Source of the DNA: Aspidapion aeneum
Lineage: Eukaryota; Arthropoda; Insecta; Coleoptera; Brentidae
Direction: 5' to 3'
Length of the DNA: 64,000 bases
Assembly: GCA_963576565.1 (NCBI GenBank)
Contig: OY755039.1
Location: 128,324,640 to 128,388,639, forward strand
Part shown: positions 34,612 to 46,784 of the stretch, in pieces
How positions within the stretch are numbered: the stretch's first letter is position 1
Layout: every line of letters starts with the position of its first letter
Program-made: the position numbers and the translations under genes
The notes under the pieces: model-generated
Database searches by the model: none
Seen by the model: the letters and a program-made list of their open reading frames with translations, nothing else
What the model was told of the DNA's origin: nothing

Positions 34612-36879
34612 TATAATAACTTATAACCTTATTAATGTCAGCGTTTATAGAAATTCGACCAGTGTGCGTCGGTCGCGGCCGCCTTCGGCGCCGGGTGTCT
34701 TGCCACCCCTGTCCGTTGCTCCAAATGTCATGAACTGTATTAATAACATAACATTTGCGTATCCCATTTATTTCAGTAGATAGTAATCTGTTTTCTTTCC
34801 TAACCTAAAATAAGAAAAATGTCACGAATATAACATAAGTACAAGCTGGCACAAGAAAGGAATATTTATCATATATCTTTCAATTTTATCCAGGGCCTCT
34901 ACAATTACAGGAGGTACATATTAATACACCCGTCAGTTGGAGATACATTGTTTATAATACAAACGCAAACACTTTATCCATACTGCATATGCCAATACAT
35001 CATGTGCGACATAATAACATTATTATTACCTACAGGAAAACACGGTCCACAAATGATGGCCGTAATATTTTGCGGCGTTGTTCATTTTGCATTATTGAAT
35101 ATTGGCATTGGTTGTTCATGACATGCCTTGCCGCGCCGGTTAGATGAGTTTAGGCATTACCGCCACATGTCACGAAAGAGCACTCAAAATTCTGATAAAT
35201 TTAGGTTAATTTATATTAGTCAATCTCGTAAGAAATTGGCATATTTGTGGGAACAAAGGCCTCTCATTGGATCACGAAAAATTATTTAAAAAAAACAGTT
35301 TTTCACTTAGTTGGCTATGAAACAAATGTTGTAATTGTGTTTGTTGACAGGCTCGTTATACATGGTTGAAAAGCTCGTTTTATGCTCTATGTAATGACGT
35401 ATAAATCTAATATGGCGGCAATAAGAAATAACAAAGTTGACTAGATTCGGTTAGGGTCCCTGCATGTTTACATATTTGGATATATTATATCCAAATATGT
35501 CAATATACAGAGACTCTACATTTGGTTACAAAAACACTAAGAAAAATTTTCATTTTTTGACCGTCGTTGCAATTACAAAACTACTAAATTTTATAAAATT
35601 TGATTACTAGATGGTGGAGGTATTAAAAATGTTCGAAAAACACAACTTTTAGTTTTGATCAATATTTTGTAAAACCCTGTAGATATATCCAGTTTCGATG
35701 CAACATCTAATTGGTCTTAGAATAGCGCAAGTTTTTTCTCATTTACGAAAATTGTGTCTCTGACCGTTTCCGAAAAGGACATTTCCATGATCGATGCTTT
35801 TTTTATAACAAAACTCAACTTACTGAATTAGTTCAAATATTAGTAAATAATCTTTTTGTTGATGTTTCAATTTTTGACACAGATCCGCGCTTGTAATGAG
35901 CCAGAGAATTATTTGGCGGTGACAGATTTTTTTATGGTAAAACGAGGGTAAAACCTGTTTTCCCCCACTCCTTTAGCTTCAAAAATCCTTCATTCTGAAA
36001 ACAGAGGAGTGTTGACCTTCAGGTTATAAAATCTCTAATCTTTTAAAAGTTGGCACCATCATAGGGTGCCTTTAATATTCCAGTAAGTTTGTGACCTCGA
36101 GCGGTGCCCGCTCGCGTCGGCATATTGGAAAACTTACGTCCAAATTCAGTTTCCTGGTTTCTGTACAAAAACATTCAACTAAAGGTAGACCCCGTATAGA
36201 AATCCTAAACTTCATCAGACACAAAAAGTATTATAGTACTTTTATAACTTGTAATTTTGATGTAGGTACATAAGTAAAATGGTAACTAATAAAAATCAAA
36301 AGAATATTTTGTTATTGAATTCGGCTTATGTTTTGGATTGCTATACATGTACCTGTAATAGAATATGTTTACCATCCTATGTGAGAAAAGGATTGTTTTC
36401 ATTGATTTTTTTTTGAGATCTTATCATTAATAATGTTTTTCTATACAATTTAATTCTAGGTTGTAAGTATAACCTCTAGATATGTATGTATGCATGTCTG
36501 TCTGTGTGCCTATATGCACATATGTATATAAATGTTTGAAAAAAAGTTTTTTTTTAAGTTAGAATATGTTATCCAATAATCAATCGGTAAATTTTTGTTT
36601 ACATAGGTACCTAAACTTAACAAAAATCATAAAACATTTGCTTTTAAGTCCCTGTTTTTATAGATCTATGTGGCGGTTTAAATCCATATCTATTTTGAAT
36701 TAAAAGGAAAGTATAAATTAGAAATAATCAGCTAAAGTTGTTTTTTTTCGAAGATTGTTGATTGTCGATTTTTATAGAACATACAACGATTAGCACAAAA
36801 TTGCAATTTTTGTGCAGTCAACCAACTTCAGCTTGTTTTTTGCAGAAACACAAAATAACTAGCGGCGATATCCTGTAAT
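34612..36879. other. Mostly featureless; MITE relic at about 35925-36070
   Basis: 34670-34720 is a GC-rich patch containing GCGGCCGCC. 35925-36070 shares GACAGATTTTTTT, CCCACTCCT and GTGTTGACC in order with the right half of the MITE at 39607-40257 and is probably an old copy. A perfect palindrome lies at 35468-35498. No gene recognised. Confidence 0.5.
35468..35498. repeat. Perfect 31-bp palindrome
   Basis: ACATATTTGGATATA, a single T, then the exact complement TATATCCAAATATGT. Confidence 0.95.
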
Positions 36880-37044
36880 GCAAACCATTTTTTTTAACTG
36901 CACATGCGCACCTTTCTCTTTCTGATCACATAAAATTATCTTCCTCTTACTAACTTCACATATGCTCGACCACAGCTGAGAGGGAGATATTTTATGTGAG
37001 AAGAAAAAGTACGGTAGCAAATGCGCAGTTTAAAATTTGGTTTT
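36880..37044. repeat. Hairpin with about 65-bp imperfect arms
   Basis: CAAACCATTTTTTTTAACTG mirrors CAGTTTAAAATTTGGTTTT. Inside, TGCGCA, CACATAAAAT and CCTC words pair in order with ATTTTATGTG, GAGG and TGCGCA. Likely a small decayed MITE. Confidence 0.7.
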
Positions 37045-37339
37045 CGGTTTTCTGAAAAAAACGGGACTCCATTTAAGTGTGAAAAACGTTCAACTGAAAG
37101 TAAGTTTAATTAAATTTCTATGGTGTGAGGTTAGAGTTCATAAATAGTTTATTAGTTTTGTATTCCTAGGTGGTATTTAAAAAGTTATTAAAACCAGACG
37201 ACTAAACTGCACTTTTAACTATTAATTATTGTTCTCACTACAAATGTTTTCGGTATAAAAATAACTCTTGCTTTTAGTCCAAATAAATTTAAGTTAAATG
37301 TTTTGATCACGAAAGTTAAAAAAACCTCTTCTTTATATA

Positions 37340-37371
<32 letters not shown>

Positions 37372-37376
37372 ATAGC
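37340..37376. repeat. (TA)n microsatellite
   Basis: Alternating TA with a few ATGTA interruptions. Confidence 0.95.
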
Positions 37377-37729
37377 TTAAAAAAATTAGTCTACAAAACT
37401 CCCCTGGGCAACTCTGGAAAACTCAAAAAGCTTTTTGATTTGATTTTACGCGAAAATGGAACGTCGCAGAGAAAACCTTTGTTGACAAAAAAAAATTGTG
37501 TGTGCTTAAGACCACATGGCAGAAGTGTAAACTTTAACAAGGCGAAATTAATAATACTGGCCTTCATCTGCATCATCATATTGCTCGCTGAATGTTCCTC
37601 TCACAGTTGGTCGACTCGAGCCGACTTCACCCGAATGAGCGTTACATAGCCGAGTCTGACGGCTCAGTTCAATTCAGTACCCACAAAAACTACTAAACGC
37701 GCCTAAAGAAGTTTACACTTCAAAAATTC

Positions 37730-38540
37730 CTTTACAATTTTTCTTAAAGGTTATAGCTCTAGACTTACATGTATAGAAGATAGAGGGCATTTTACGCAAA
37801 AACGGTAAGTCGTAGAGAAGAATTTTATTTTAGAGAAATATTACCCATACGAGTCTTTACAATCAATCTCCATAGTCTATAGGTCTACAACAACATGTTT
37901 AGAAGGTAGATGGCAGCTAGGTTGTCAAAAATTGTGTTTTTTTTAGTCGTAGAAAGAAACTTTATAAACATAAAATGTTAAAGGACACAATTTTCTACAT
38001 TCTTTTCTTTTGGGCCACAGGTTTACAACTACGTGTAGAACATATAGGGCGCCAAATTTGCAAAAATTATTATTTTATTTTATGCAAAAACGGTAGGTCC
38101 TAGAAAAACACACTATAGACAAGAAATCTCCAGGACGCCATTCTCTACAATTCACCTATGTGAGTCACAGCTCTATGACTTATGGTTTTTGCGTAAAACG
38201 CAAAAAAGTATATAATGGGCATTTTCGGCACCCTCTGTCTTCAACACATGTGGTTGTAGAGCTGTAAATTGTCATTGTCGCATTGTAGAGAATTGTGTCT
38301 TGATCATTTTATGTCAATAAAGTTTTTTTTATGACTTACCGTTTTTGCATAAATTGCAAAAAACATAATTTTTTGAAATTTTCTTCAAACGTGTGGTTGT
38401 AGACCTATAGACGATGGAGACCGATTGTAGGGAATCCTATGTGTAATATTTCTCATACATTAAATTTTGCCCTACGACTTATCGTTCTCGCGTAAAATGC
38501 AAAAAACTGATTTTTATTAGCTATTTTTCAGAAAAAAAAA
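37730..38540. repeat. Large imperfect palindrome made of tandem modules of about 290 bp
   Basis: The left half carries ACGCAAAAACGGTAAGTCGT near 37796 and ATGCAAAAACGGTAGGTCCT near 38082. The right half carries the complement three times: near 38178, 38331 and 38475. TAGGTCTACAACAACATG near 37880 mirrors GTGTGGTTGTAGACCTATAG near 38393. So each half is a short tandem array, and the two halves are inverted about a centre near 38150. No coding frame. Confidence 0.8.
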
Positions 38541-38689
38541 TTAATAGCGGCAACCATGTAGACCAAACGTCACCCTTGCATCATTTATCGTTGCCTTTGA
38601 GAGGTTATCCGAATAAACGTGCGTTTTCGTTGTTTTTTTGCAATATTTATCACAAAATAAAGATTTTTTTTTATTAAATAACTTTAAAA

Positions 38690-39266
38690 ATGCCTAAGAA
38701 GTGCATTATGTGTGGCAAAAGTGACGCGAAGTGGCTGGATTTATTATTTCACCGGTAAGTTTTAATCTCTTCCAGAAACCGTCATATTGTTTACGATTTG
38801 GTAAGGCAGTGGTGTGGTTTATAACTTTTTTTTACAAAATATTAGTGATTTATTTTACAAAGAAGTTTTAAGAAACATTATTTATTGTTGCAAATTTCCT
38901 TATTTTCCCACCTCTAGTGTTTGGATTTTTTTGGACAAGTTTCTTAATTTATTCTGGCAATAATATATAACTCTAAAAAATATATTTCTTATGTAAACAA
39001 CCATTTTCACTCTGTGATGTTATGTTATGTCATGCTACTGTACAGTTATTAAACATTTTAAAAATATTCAAATTTATGAGTTTACTAGGTTCCCCACTGA
39101 TCCAAACAAGAGAGAGCTTTGTAGGGAGATTATTGGCCTTAATAAGGAAAAAATTCTGTCAAAATGGGCATGTCTTTGTTCTGACCACTTTGATCCTCAG
39201 TATGTTCGTTTAGCACCTAGTAGGCACTGTCTTGTACCAAATGCCTTGCCCAAGGTCAGGTGTTAA
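38690..39266 (+). CDS. THAP-domain protein, two exons, 80 residues
   Basis: Exon 1 runs 38690-38754 (ATG to CACCG, donor GTAAGT). Exon 2 runs 39089-39266, after the acceptor TTTACTAG, and ends in TAA. The 334-bp intron joins in phase 2, inside an Arg codon. The product is a complete THAP zinc finger and nothing else: C5 and C8 (MPKKCIMCGK), P24 after the splice (RFPTDP), W48, C52 and H55 with F56 (WACLCSDHFDP), and P72 near the end. The 43-residue spacing between the cysteine pairs is within the family range. THAP fingers bind short DNA sites in nuclear regulators and in P-element transposases. CCCAAG|GTCAGG near 39250 could be a donor, so a longer product spliced to an unseen exon is possible. 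No damage is visible, unlike other THAP pieces in this window. Promoter not identified. Confidence 0.75.
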
Positions 39267-39606
39267 AGACTAGTTCAAATTAAGTAAACTACTTACTACT
39301 AGTGGTTAGTAGTTAAATATTCAACTATCTCTTTTTATTATAAAGTATACATAATATATTATCACTGGTTGTTTTTGATGTTCGATCATCATGTAATGAT
39401 GTAAAAAAGTAGTTAGAATTAACAAATATAACTATAAGAAAAAAAAGGTAGTACCTACTTTTACACAGAAAAAAAAGAGTTTTAACTTCCTTTTCACTTA
39501 CTTACTGCATAGTCCCTGGTGATTAATTAAAAGAGAGCCTTGAGTGAAATGGATTAAAATATTGTTCTTAATTCTTATATTTGCCAAATTTAATAATGTT
39601 TGTATA

Positions 39607-40257
39607 TACAGGGTGTCCCATAACTTAGGGGCCATAGGCCAACAAGTGATAGAGGAGGTCATGTCTGATCAAAAACTTGTTGTTTTTTTAACTTTTGTGA
39701 TAAAAAAACGCAGTAAAAATATGAAATTGCGTAGTCTTGTATTAGAACAAAAGCAGTAAATTGAAATTAATTTAAAAAAATTAATTTGAAAAAAGTTAGT
39801 CAATTTTTTTAGAAAATACTATTTTTTTGGTATGAACTTTTATGAATGCCATATTAAATGCAATGTTTTTTAAATATTTTTTGTTAATAAAAACAAGTCT
39901 CTAGCGAGATATAATAATGAAATATTATTGATATTTTTTAAAAGGGAAAGCAAAAATTAATTTTAAAAAAATTATTATTTTTTATACATTTTCGAGGTTA
40001 TTTTGACAGCCCGTACCTCCTCCACTTGTAATGTTATCAAAAAAGGAGTACCATATTTTTTAATCACAATTAGCTGAGTATTCAGCTGGCTGTGACAGAT
40101 TTTTTTTGTATAACCCGTTTTCACCCACTCCTCTTTAAAAATCCTATATCTTAAAAACAGATGAATGTTGACCCCATGTTATATAAACTTTTTTCTTGGA
40201 AATAACCTCCTCTATCACCTGCTGCAATATGGCGCCTAAGTTATGGGACACCCTGTA
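39607..40257. mobile_element. MITE with about 60-bp terminal repeats and TA flanks
   Basis: TACAGGGTGTCCCATAACTT at the left is mirrored by AAGTTATGGGACACCCTGTA at the right, and pairing continues through GTGATAGAGGAGGT. It sits about 340 bp downstream of the THAP gene's stop. The 71-codon frame inside has no motif. Confidence 0.92.
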
Positions 40258-40555
40258 TAATAATCACTTAATCATAAATAATATTTTTTCATTTTTATTT
40301 TATTTGGTAAATAAAAATTAAATAGATTTTTTTATGGAAATCAAAAGTATTTTGTTGATAAAACTGAATAAGTCATATTTTTTTACATTTGCAAATGTAA
40401 AAAAACACAGACTCATACCAAATATTTTCTAAAAAAACTAATTTCTAGAGTTTAATAAACTAATGAATGGATTTTGGTAAAATAAACCAATGAGTGCTTT
40501 TTATTTCGAGGCAAGAGTTTTGCTGATAAAATATAACAAAAAATCTATATATGTA

Positions 40556-40734
40556 TAGGCTGTCCCATTTTTATCATTTGGGTGGTTTCGGGAACTTCTA
40601 GAGAAGATTTAAGAAAAAACGACTACACCTTAGTGTGCTTTAATTTGAAGAGAATAATGATGGTAAACGTCCCATATCAATATTATAAACATAGAAACCG
40701 AAAACACCCAAAAGTGTCGAAAATGCACCCTGTA
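40556..40734. mobile_element. Small diverged MITE, about 180 bp
   Basis: TAGGCTGTCCCATTTTTATC pairs imperfectly with the right end, whose complement starts TACAGGGTGCATTTTC. TTGGGTGGTTTCGG pairs well with CCGAAAACACCCAA. TA at both edges. Confidence 0.6.
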
Positions 40735-42604
40735 CACTAGGGGATCAAATAGACTCTTTAAATCCTCAAGGTCTGAGTATATAATTCGGAGTTTTTGACT
40801 TTTTTTAACAGAACAAATCTACTTACTGTAAAAAATTTACTAAGAGCAATGTATTACCAAGGTGAAAGAGTAAAAAGCTAAAAAAACACCTTTGACAATT
40901 TGAAATAAAAAGAAACACTTTTACCTGTGTTTTAAATTTTAGGGATTAAAGTAACACTTTTCTATATCCAGAAAAAATAATATAAAGTAGATTTCTTATC
41001 TTTAGGGAAAAATAATAAAAATCAAAACTACAGATATTACCAGCTGTAAATAAGTTATTGATTTCTAATATTATAAATCGATAAAAATATTAATTCTGTA
41101 AAAAGAGTCATTTAAATAGAATGGCTGTCAAAGCTGTACCGGTAATATTTTACACTTATTTAAATTCTATAATTTTGGGTGCAAAAATTTTATAGGAAAA
41201 TGTATATAATATATTTATTTTATTTTCAACAAAATCTGCACGCCCATGGTTTTTCATCGACTTCTCTTTTATACCTCTTACAGTGTTGCCTGCGAGGATT
41301 CGGCGAAATTTTCTGAGATTTCATGCATGATGAATGAATGTGCGTATTATATAATGGGGATGCGTCTTCTAGGGTTCCTTGATTTTCTTTGTTTCTGTAT
41401 GTTATAGAAAATCTTAAACACAAATTAAATAAAATAAAGTTACCCACAAAAATTTTAATTTGTATTTTTTTGTCAGACTAATAATTTTTGAATTTTAACC
41501 ATATTTACATATATTTCCGATCTTTTTTCTTTAGTGGCCTTTATTTAACTTATAAAGTACTAATCGAGAAGAGCCTGTGTTGGCTATTCTCGTTACTAAT
41601 TTTTAAAAATTGTTATAACATGAAATAAAGACTGATAAATGGCCTATAGAAGAGGGTAATACAAAGTTGCCTGGGTTGTATCTTTGCTGATATACAAACC
41701 CTTAAGTATAAGAGACCCTCATTTCCATTAAATTTCAACAATAAATTCAAATAAAGGAAAATATTAGATTTTATCTAATTAAAAAAAAAATAAGCATGTA
41801 TATAAAATGGTTAGCACTCTACTGGCGTTTCAATGTTGGGATTATTTTTAAAGATTTTAAAAAAGGTACGTGTGGTGGATTTTGCCATTTATTAACCCAC
41901 AGATATTATTAAATTTGGAACTGTTAGGTGTGTAAGTTGTAAGTTCGCCAATTTTTTAATTAAGTTGGAAAAAAATTAGAATGGCGCATTGATGACTTTT
42001 CCATTTATGAACCGATATGTTTTAAATCAAAATCATAATTTAAAGTTTAATATATTATTATATCTGTTAATAATTGTAAAAGTCCGTCATTTTAAATCAG
42101 CCATTTTTAGTTTTTTCAAATTTAATTAGAAAATCAGCAAACTTACACATTCCAAAGTTCCAAATTTCATAAATATATATCGGCTTGTAAATGAAAAATT
42201 CGGTCAAGTGTTAAATCGGAAAGTAGTAGTTAAAAAGCTTTTACAAGATTTTAAACAGAAAAATAAGTAACAAACAAACAATTATGCAAAGTCAAGCTAT
42301 TACCGTTTAAAGGAAAATTGAAAAAGGAAACCAAAGCGGAGAGTTCACTAGGCGGCGAATGGGGTCGGCTGCGATTTTTGCCCGGTGGCGAATGGGCCGC
42401 GACGCGGCAAGTTGACGGCGGCGGCGAATTTTTCAATTCCTACTGGTTACTATGCATAACGTAAAAAATCGAAATCTAATCATTGAAATTGAACCGAACC
42501 CCTGTGTCAAATCAAATTCCTAGATCCGCCCCTGAATTTACCGGCCATACAAGGCTACCATTGGCTTTAGAGTTAATATTATTGTGAAATAATGCGAATT
42601 AAAA
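40735..42604. other. No recognised gene; one transposon-like terminus at about 42533
   Basis: The complement of 42514-42533 starts CAGGGGCGGATCTAGG, a terminus common in insect DNA transposons. The partner end was not found. 42340-42435 is GC-rich with repeated GGCGAATGGG words. A 73-codon minus frame at 41226-41447 (KRYKREVDEKPW) is not recognised. Confidence 0.4.
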
Positions 42605-43048
42605 TTGCAGGGTTGTCTTTTTCTAAAGACATGTGTTTCGGCAACCAAAGAAAAGCAAGAGTGGGTGGATCGAACGTACAGGCTAGAAAAAAGAGGGTTT
42701 ATGTGTTTACGTGTCGCAAAAAGATTAGGTTTAAAGGTGGAGTTTATTTATATTAAAATAATATACAGTGCTCGACATCGAACGTTTAGACTTTATGAAA
42801 AGCGTATAAAAAAGGATAAACGTATGGAAAACAAGAAGTCAGTGAGGGACCAAAGACGCGCATATTTAGGAGCGTTTGCCGACTCAAAATTCATTAATAG
42901 TTTTTTATTAATAAACAGGAGCAAGCACAGTAAGATTTCCACTTTTAAAAGACGAAGAAATAGTCATTATTATTTATTTCGTTATTTTAGCTTTAATCAG
43001 GAAACATTTAATCGAGAAAAATTCAATTTTTTAATAATTTTTTTTTAA
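42605..43048 (+). other. Unassigned 147-codon open frame
   Basis: This is the longest plus-strand open stretch outside repeats. It has no clear ATG at its start (it would begin TTG), but it follows AAAATTGCAG, so it could be an exon entered by splicing. The product is very basic, with KKDKRMENKKS and KRRRNSH runs, and has no cysteine pattern, signal peptide or family motif I know. The GC-poor region makes such a frame somewhat unusual, but chance is not excluded. Confidence 0.25.
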
Positions 43049-43132
43049 GACAATCACCTTGCTCTTTTATTAAAGTTGCGCGTCGCGCCGTTCGATCTGC
43101 TCGCGGCGGCTAACAAAGTCAAGTTGCTAAAA

Positions 43133-43410
43133 TAGTTCAGGCCCTACGGGGTCCGATACTGCGTTTAATGATAGAAGCAACACACTTGGTATGAATAGGC
43201 ATAAGACTCGCCCGAACATTTTACGAAAGGGAACCACCCTCTCCCTGGCAGCGGGTGGTTCCCCCTCCCCCCTCTTAAACGTGCTTTTTGATAGTTTTTT
43301 GCTCGAAAACAGTCAACTTTTTCAAAAATATTCTCTATCCATGCCAAGTTTGTTGCTTCTATCATTAAACGCAGCACATGGGTGTAATCTCGGATGTAGG
43401 GCCTGAACTA
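43133..43410. mobile_element. 278-bp MITE with about 60-bp terminal repeats and TA flanks
   Basis: TAGTTCAGGCCCTAC at the left is mirrored by GTAGGGCCTGAACTA at the right. Inside, CGTTTAATGATAGAAGCAAC mirrors GTTGCTTCTATCATTAAACG and then ACTTGG mirrors CCAAGT. The left arm lacks about 15 bases present in the right. A secondary CACCC..GGGTG hairpin lies near 43235-43262. No coding frame. Confidence 0.93.
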
Positions 43411-45688
43411 AAAGCAGAATTACGGATTCGCAGTATTGATTATTAGTCATACAGATCAAATGATATCTAAGAGATGGCGCAACAGCAACAAAAATCAAGG
43501 TGTTTTTTGGATTTTATTAATGGTCGACTTTGGCCTACTCAGCCGGCAAGAGTAACGTCATTAGATCGCGAAAAGAAAACCATTTTCTTGAATTGCTAAC
43601 TTGACAACAGCGCTAAACTACTTATTTCTCTTAGTCCCATTTATTTAAATAGCGATCTTACTTCAATTTACATATTTTCAAGGGCCAAACGGTCGTTGAC
43701 GAACCCTGTATTAGAAGGACTAACACAGGAGGAAAAATATCAATTTTTTTTTAACAAAAACTAAAAACAAATAACAAAAAAATATATAAATTAAAGATTG
43801 GTCGGTAATGATCCAGATTTTGGGTAGTTTTGTAATACATACCGCTCTAGTAGGACGGTAATCGCAATTCGTAATGTTTTTTGTTAAGTTAAATTTTTTT
43901 AAATATATTTTAAATACATATATATGTAGTATAAAGTAGTGAAAATATTAAATCATATTACGCCCATGGATTTTCATCCAGAAATACTAAAATTTTACTG
44001 ATCTTTTTGAAACTTATTATTAAACTTTCTTACAATGGTTAATTTTTAATTTATATTTTTTCAAATAACAGCCACTAATACAAAATTCTATTGACACCAT
44101 TTAAAACAGTTATTTTTTTTTGATATGATATGATTTCCAAATTGAAAAAATATATATTTATATATATTATATATTTATTTATCATAATTGCTGCCATGGG
44201 TGGGAGTCAAGAATAAATTTACAATATTATGTTTATTATGCAGAATAGAAAAATCGTTAAAAGACCTCGGAAAATTTCAAAATTCTTAAAGTTGTCATAG
44301 GAGGCTAACATTTTGCACCTAAACACAACTTTTAATTCAAAACAACTTTTTTTGGTACAACTTTTTTCTATTTATCAAATAAGGGTACTTTACATTTATG
44401 CAAAATGTGTGTGTTTGTGTTCTACCCTGTATACAAATTTTCGCACACACTGTACAATAATTAATTTAATTTGAAATTTGTTTCACTTTATCTACAAAAT
44501 TTAAAATATTGTCACACAGTCTAAATAACTAAAGGAGGATTATTCAAATACCTACATTTTTACTCAATGGAATATTGTTTAATATTGTAATTAAATAATT
44601 TACTGTTTTTCTTTAAAAGGAAATCAATTAATCAATGTCGATCGATTAAGCTGACGAGGCATTATTTGCCTATAAAAACCGATCGACAAATTGCAATAAT
44701 TAACAATTACACGGTTCAACTTTTGGTTTTCTCCCTGATTAAGGGGTCCACCACTATACCTAAGGCCTGACCCTGAAAAAGGTGCTTGCCTAGGAGTTTC
44801 GGCCTGAAAAAGGAGATCCTTCCGAAGGGGAAGTCCAGCTCGAAAGAGAGGGATATTCCCATTAGGTATCCACGAAGTTGACTGTGTGATCGTTCACCGC
44901 TCACGTAAATCTATAGAAGCCCTATCGACGTTAATCTCAGGCGTCATGTTTTAAAGTTAATTTAGTAGAGTGCGTTGCACCTTTTTTTTAACCAGAGATG
45001 AGGGGGTCTTTGCCCACTAATTTTTTGGTAGGTACCCAAAGGGCGAAATATTAATTCATTTGGGGACGAGGGCCATTTTTTTATAAACAGGGTATTTTGG
45101 GCACTTCACGTTTTATAATGATAGTTGGGTTTTGTATATAAAAACAAAATACATGTATTAAACTATGTCCTGTATTTTTTTATTCTTTTCGAAGAAAGGG
45201 TTTTACCAAGGGTTTGAAACCCACCTAAATTAACGTATTAACTCGGGCGACGTCACGCATCGACGTTGCCCTGCTCATCCTCGCCTGCCAGGCATATTTT
45301 TATTTAACTAAACCATCTCACAAACGTTCAATGTGACGTATTTAGGCATATGCGCCTGTCCATCGTGACAGTTCTTTAGAGATGCCATTTTTTTGACGTG
45401 ACCTCTTACTGAGCTACCCCCCGTCACAAAAATAGCGTGACATATTTGGTGGAGGCGCCATTGGCCCTTTGACAATATTACATCTGGATGAAATGTAAAT
45501 ATAGGCGGTATTTGACCATATACGTAAATTACGTATATGTATTTGACAAACCTAGGGCGGTATTTATTCAAAAATTTTTAGGAAAGGGCGGTTATAGAGA
45601 AACCTGTTTTTCTCAATATTTTTTAAAGTATTTATAAAAAATCTAAACCTATAGTAAAAATTTCCTACACACAATACCCTACTATATA
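43411..45688. other. No recognised gene
   Basis: 44637-44694 has a TGTCGATCG..CGATCGACA hairpin. 44716-44940 has more balanced base composition than its surroundings and a 62-codon minus frame, but no motif. 45518-45540 is an almost perfect palindrome, CATATACGTAA / TTACGTATATG. Otherwise A/T-rich. Confidence 0.4.
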
Positions 45689-45852
45689 CAGTGGCGCACT
45701 CAGGAATATGTCTTGGGGGAGCCCAAGGCCTCGTGGGGGGGGGGGAGGGGCACGAAGCCTCATAATGTCAACTTTTTAGCTATTTTTTATGTTTTTTCAT
45801 GAAATATGTGAAAAATATATAACCAAAATTAAGGCTTGGGTGCGCCCATGGT
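45689..45852. mobile_element. CAGTGGCG-ended MITE (hAT-like), copy 1
   Basis: CAGTGGCGCACTCAGGA at the left and the mirrored CTTGGGTGCGCCCATG at the right. The interior contains a G11 run and TTTTTTCATGAAATATGTG, shared with copies 2 and 3. Confidence 0.7.
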
Positions 45853-45868
45853 ATATCAAACAAAAAGG

Positions 45869-46042
45869 CAGTGGCGTATATAAGGGGGGGGGCGGTGAGC
45901 CCGAAGCTAAGATCTCTTTAGATACTTGCCACATATTTCATGAATACAAACATATAATAGCATAAAATACGGCCTTATGAGGTCTCGGCCCCCGCGAAAC
46001 TGTCTCGGGCCCCCCCGAAACTTTTTTCTATATAGGCCACTG
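45869..46042. mobile_element. CAGTGGCG-ended MITE (hAT-like), copy 2
   Basis: CAGTGGCGTATATA at the left is mirrored by TATATAGGCCACTG at the right. Flanks CAAAAAGG and TTCAAAGG could be a decayed 8-bp target duplication, which would suit hAT. Its interior is inverted relative to copy 1, 17 bp away. Confidence 0.75.
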
Positions 46043-46784
46043 TTCAAAGGTATTGAAAATAGAGCGGTAATAGCTGAATTTACCTTACTCAGCTTATGAC
46101 ACCGAACTTCTCTAATATGATGAAGATGCATGACTAGTTGTGTAATTCAAGTTAACTTGACCCTTCAGTCAAACTTGCCAAAACAATTAACTAACAGGAG
46201 ATGTGCCCACAACTCGATGTAGATTGTTGCACGACAGTTTAACAGTTTGTAATTTTGTGCCTCCTAAACTTGATAGAACGGCGCAGATACGTAAGTCGAT
46301 GATTTAAAAATGTCATTTACAGGGACGTGCGATGAAATTTGAGATAAGGCTATCAATTTTTTGAAAACTTGCTTTTTTGTGTTTCTCTATCCTTATTTGT
46401 GTTTCTCTATCCTTTTTAGTTTTCGGTAAACTTTAATTTCTTATTTTAGCCTACCGTTATTTATGATCCTATTTATCTTTTTATTAAAACTTTGTTTTTA
46501 TATTTCTGACAAAGGAAAATATAAGTCCTAAGTATCCGTACCTAAATGTTATACTCTATACTCTAAAAATTTTGATAAATCTGATTATTTGTGCCCCTAC
46601 CCTATTCTTTATTGAATTTATTGCCCTAACAAAAATAGGGAGATTTCCCTTACAAAAGATGTAAAAATATTTTGAAAAGAAATTGGATTTCATGAAGATA
46701 CATTCAATAGTCCTCAAAAGCACGAGTGGGCGCACCGCTGCGAAATTGGCATTTGTGACTATGTTCTTTCTATAGCATATATCA
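46043..46784. other. No recognised gene; 21-bp direct repeat at about 46378
   Basis: TTGTGTTTCTCTATCCTT occurs twice, 21 bp apart, near 46378 and 46399. A 93-codon minus frame (46556-46837) overlaps the next transposon's end and is not recognised. Confidence 0.4.

Noticed and set aside
42340..42435. GC-rich patch considered as a promoter CpG island
   Set aside because: About 100 bp only and composed of repeated GGCGAATGGG-type words near a transposon-like end.
44716..44904. GC-balanced block with a 62-codon minus frame, considered as a host exon
   Set aside because: No splice sites in phase, no motif and no supporting neighbour.
45308..45571. 87-codon minus frame
   Set aside because: No family motif; neighbouring DNA is non-coding and the frame includes a palindrome.
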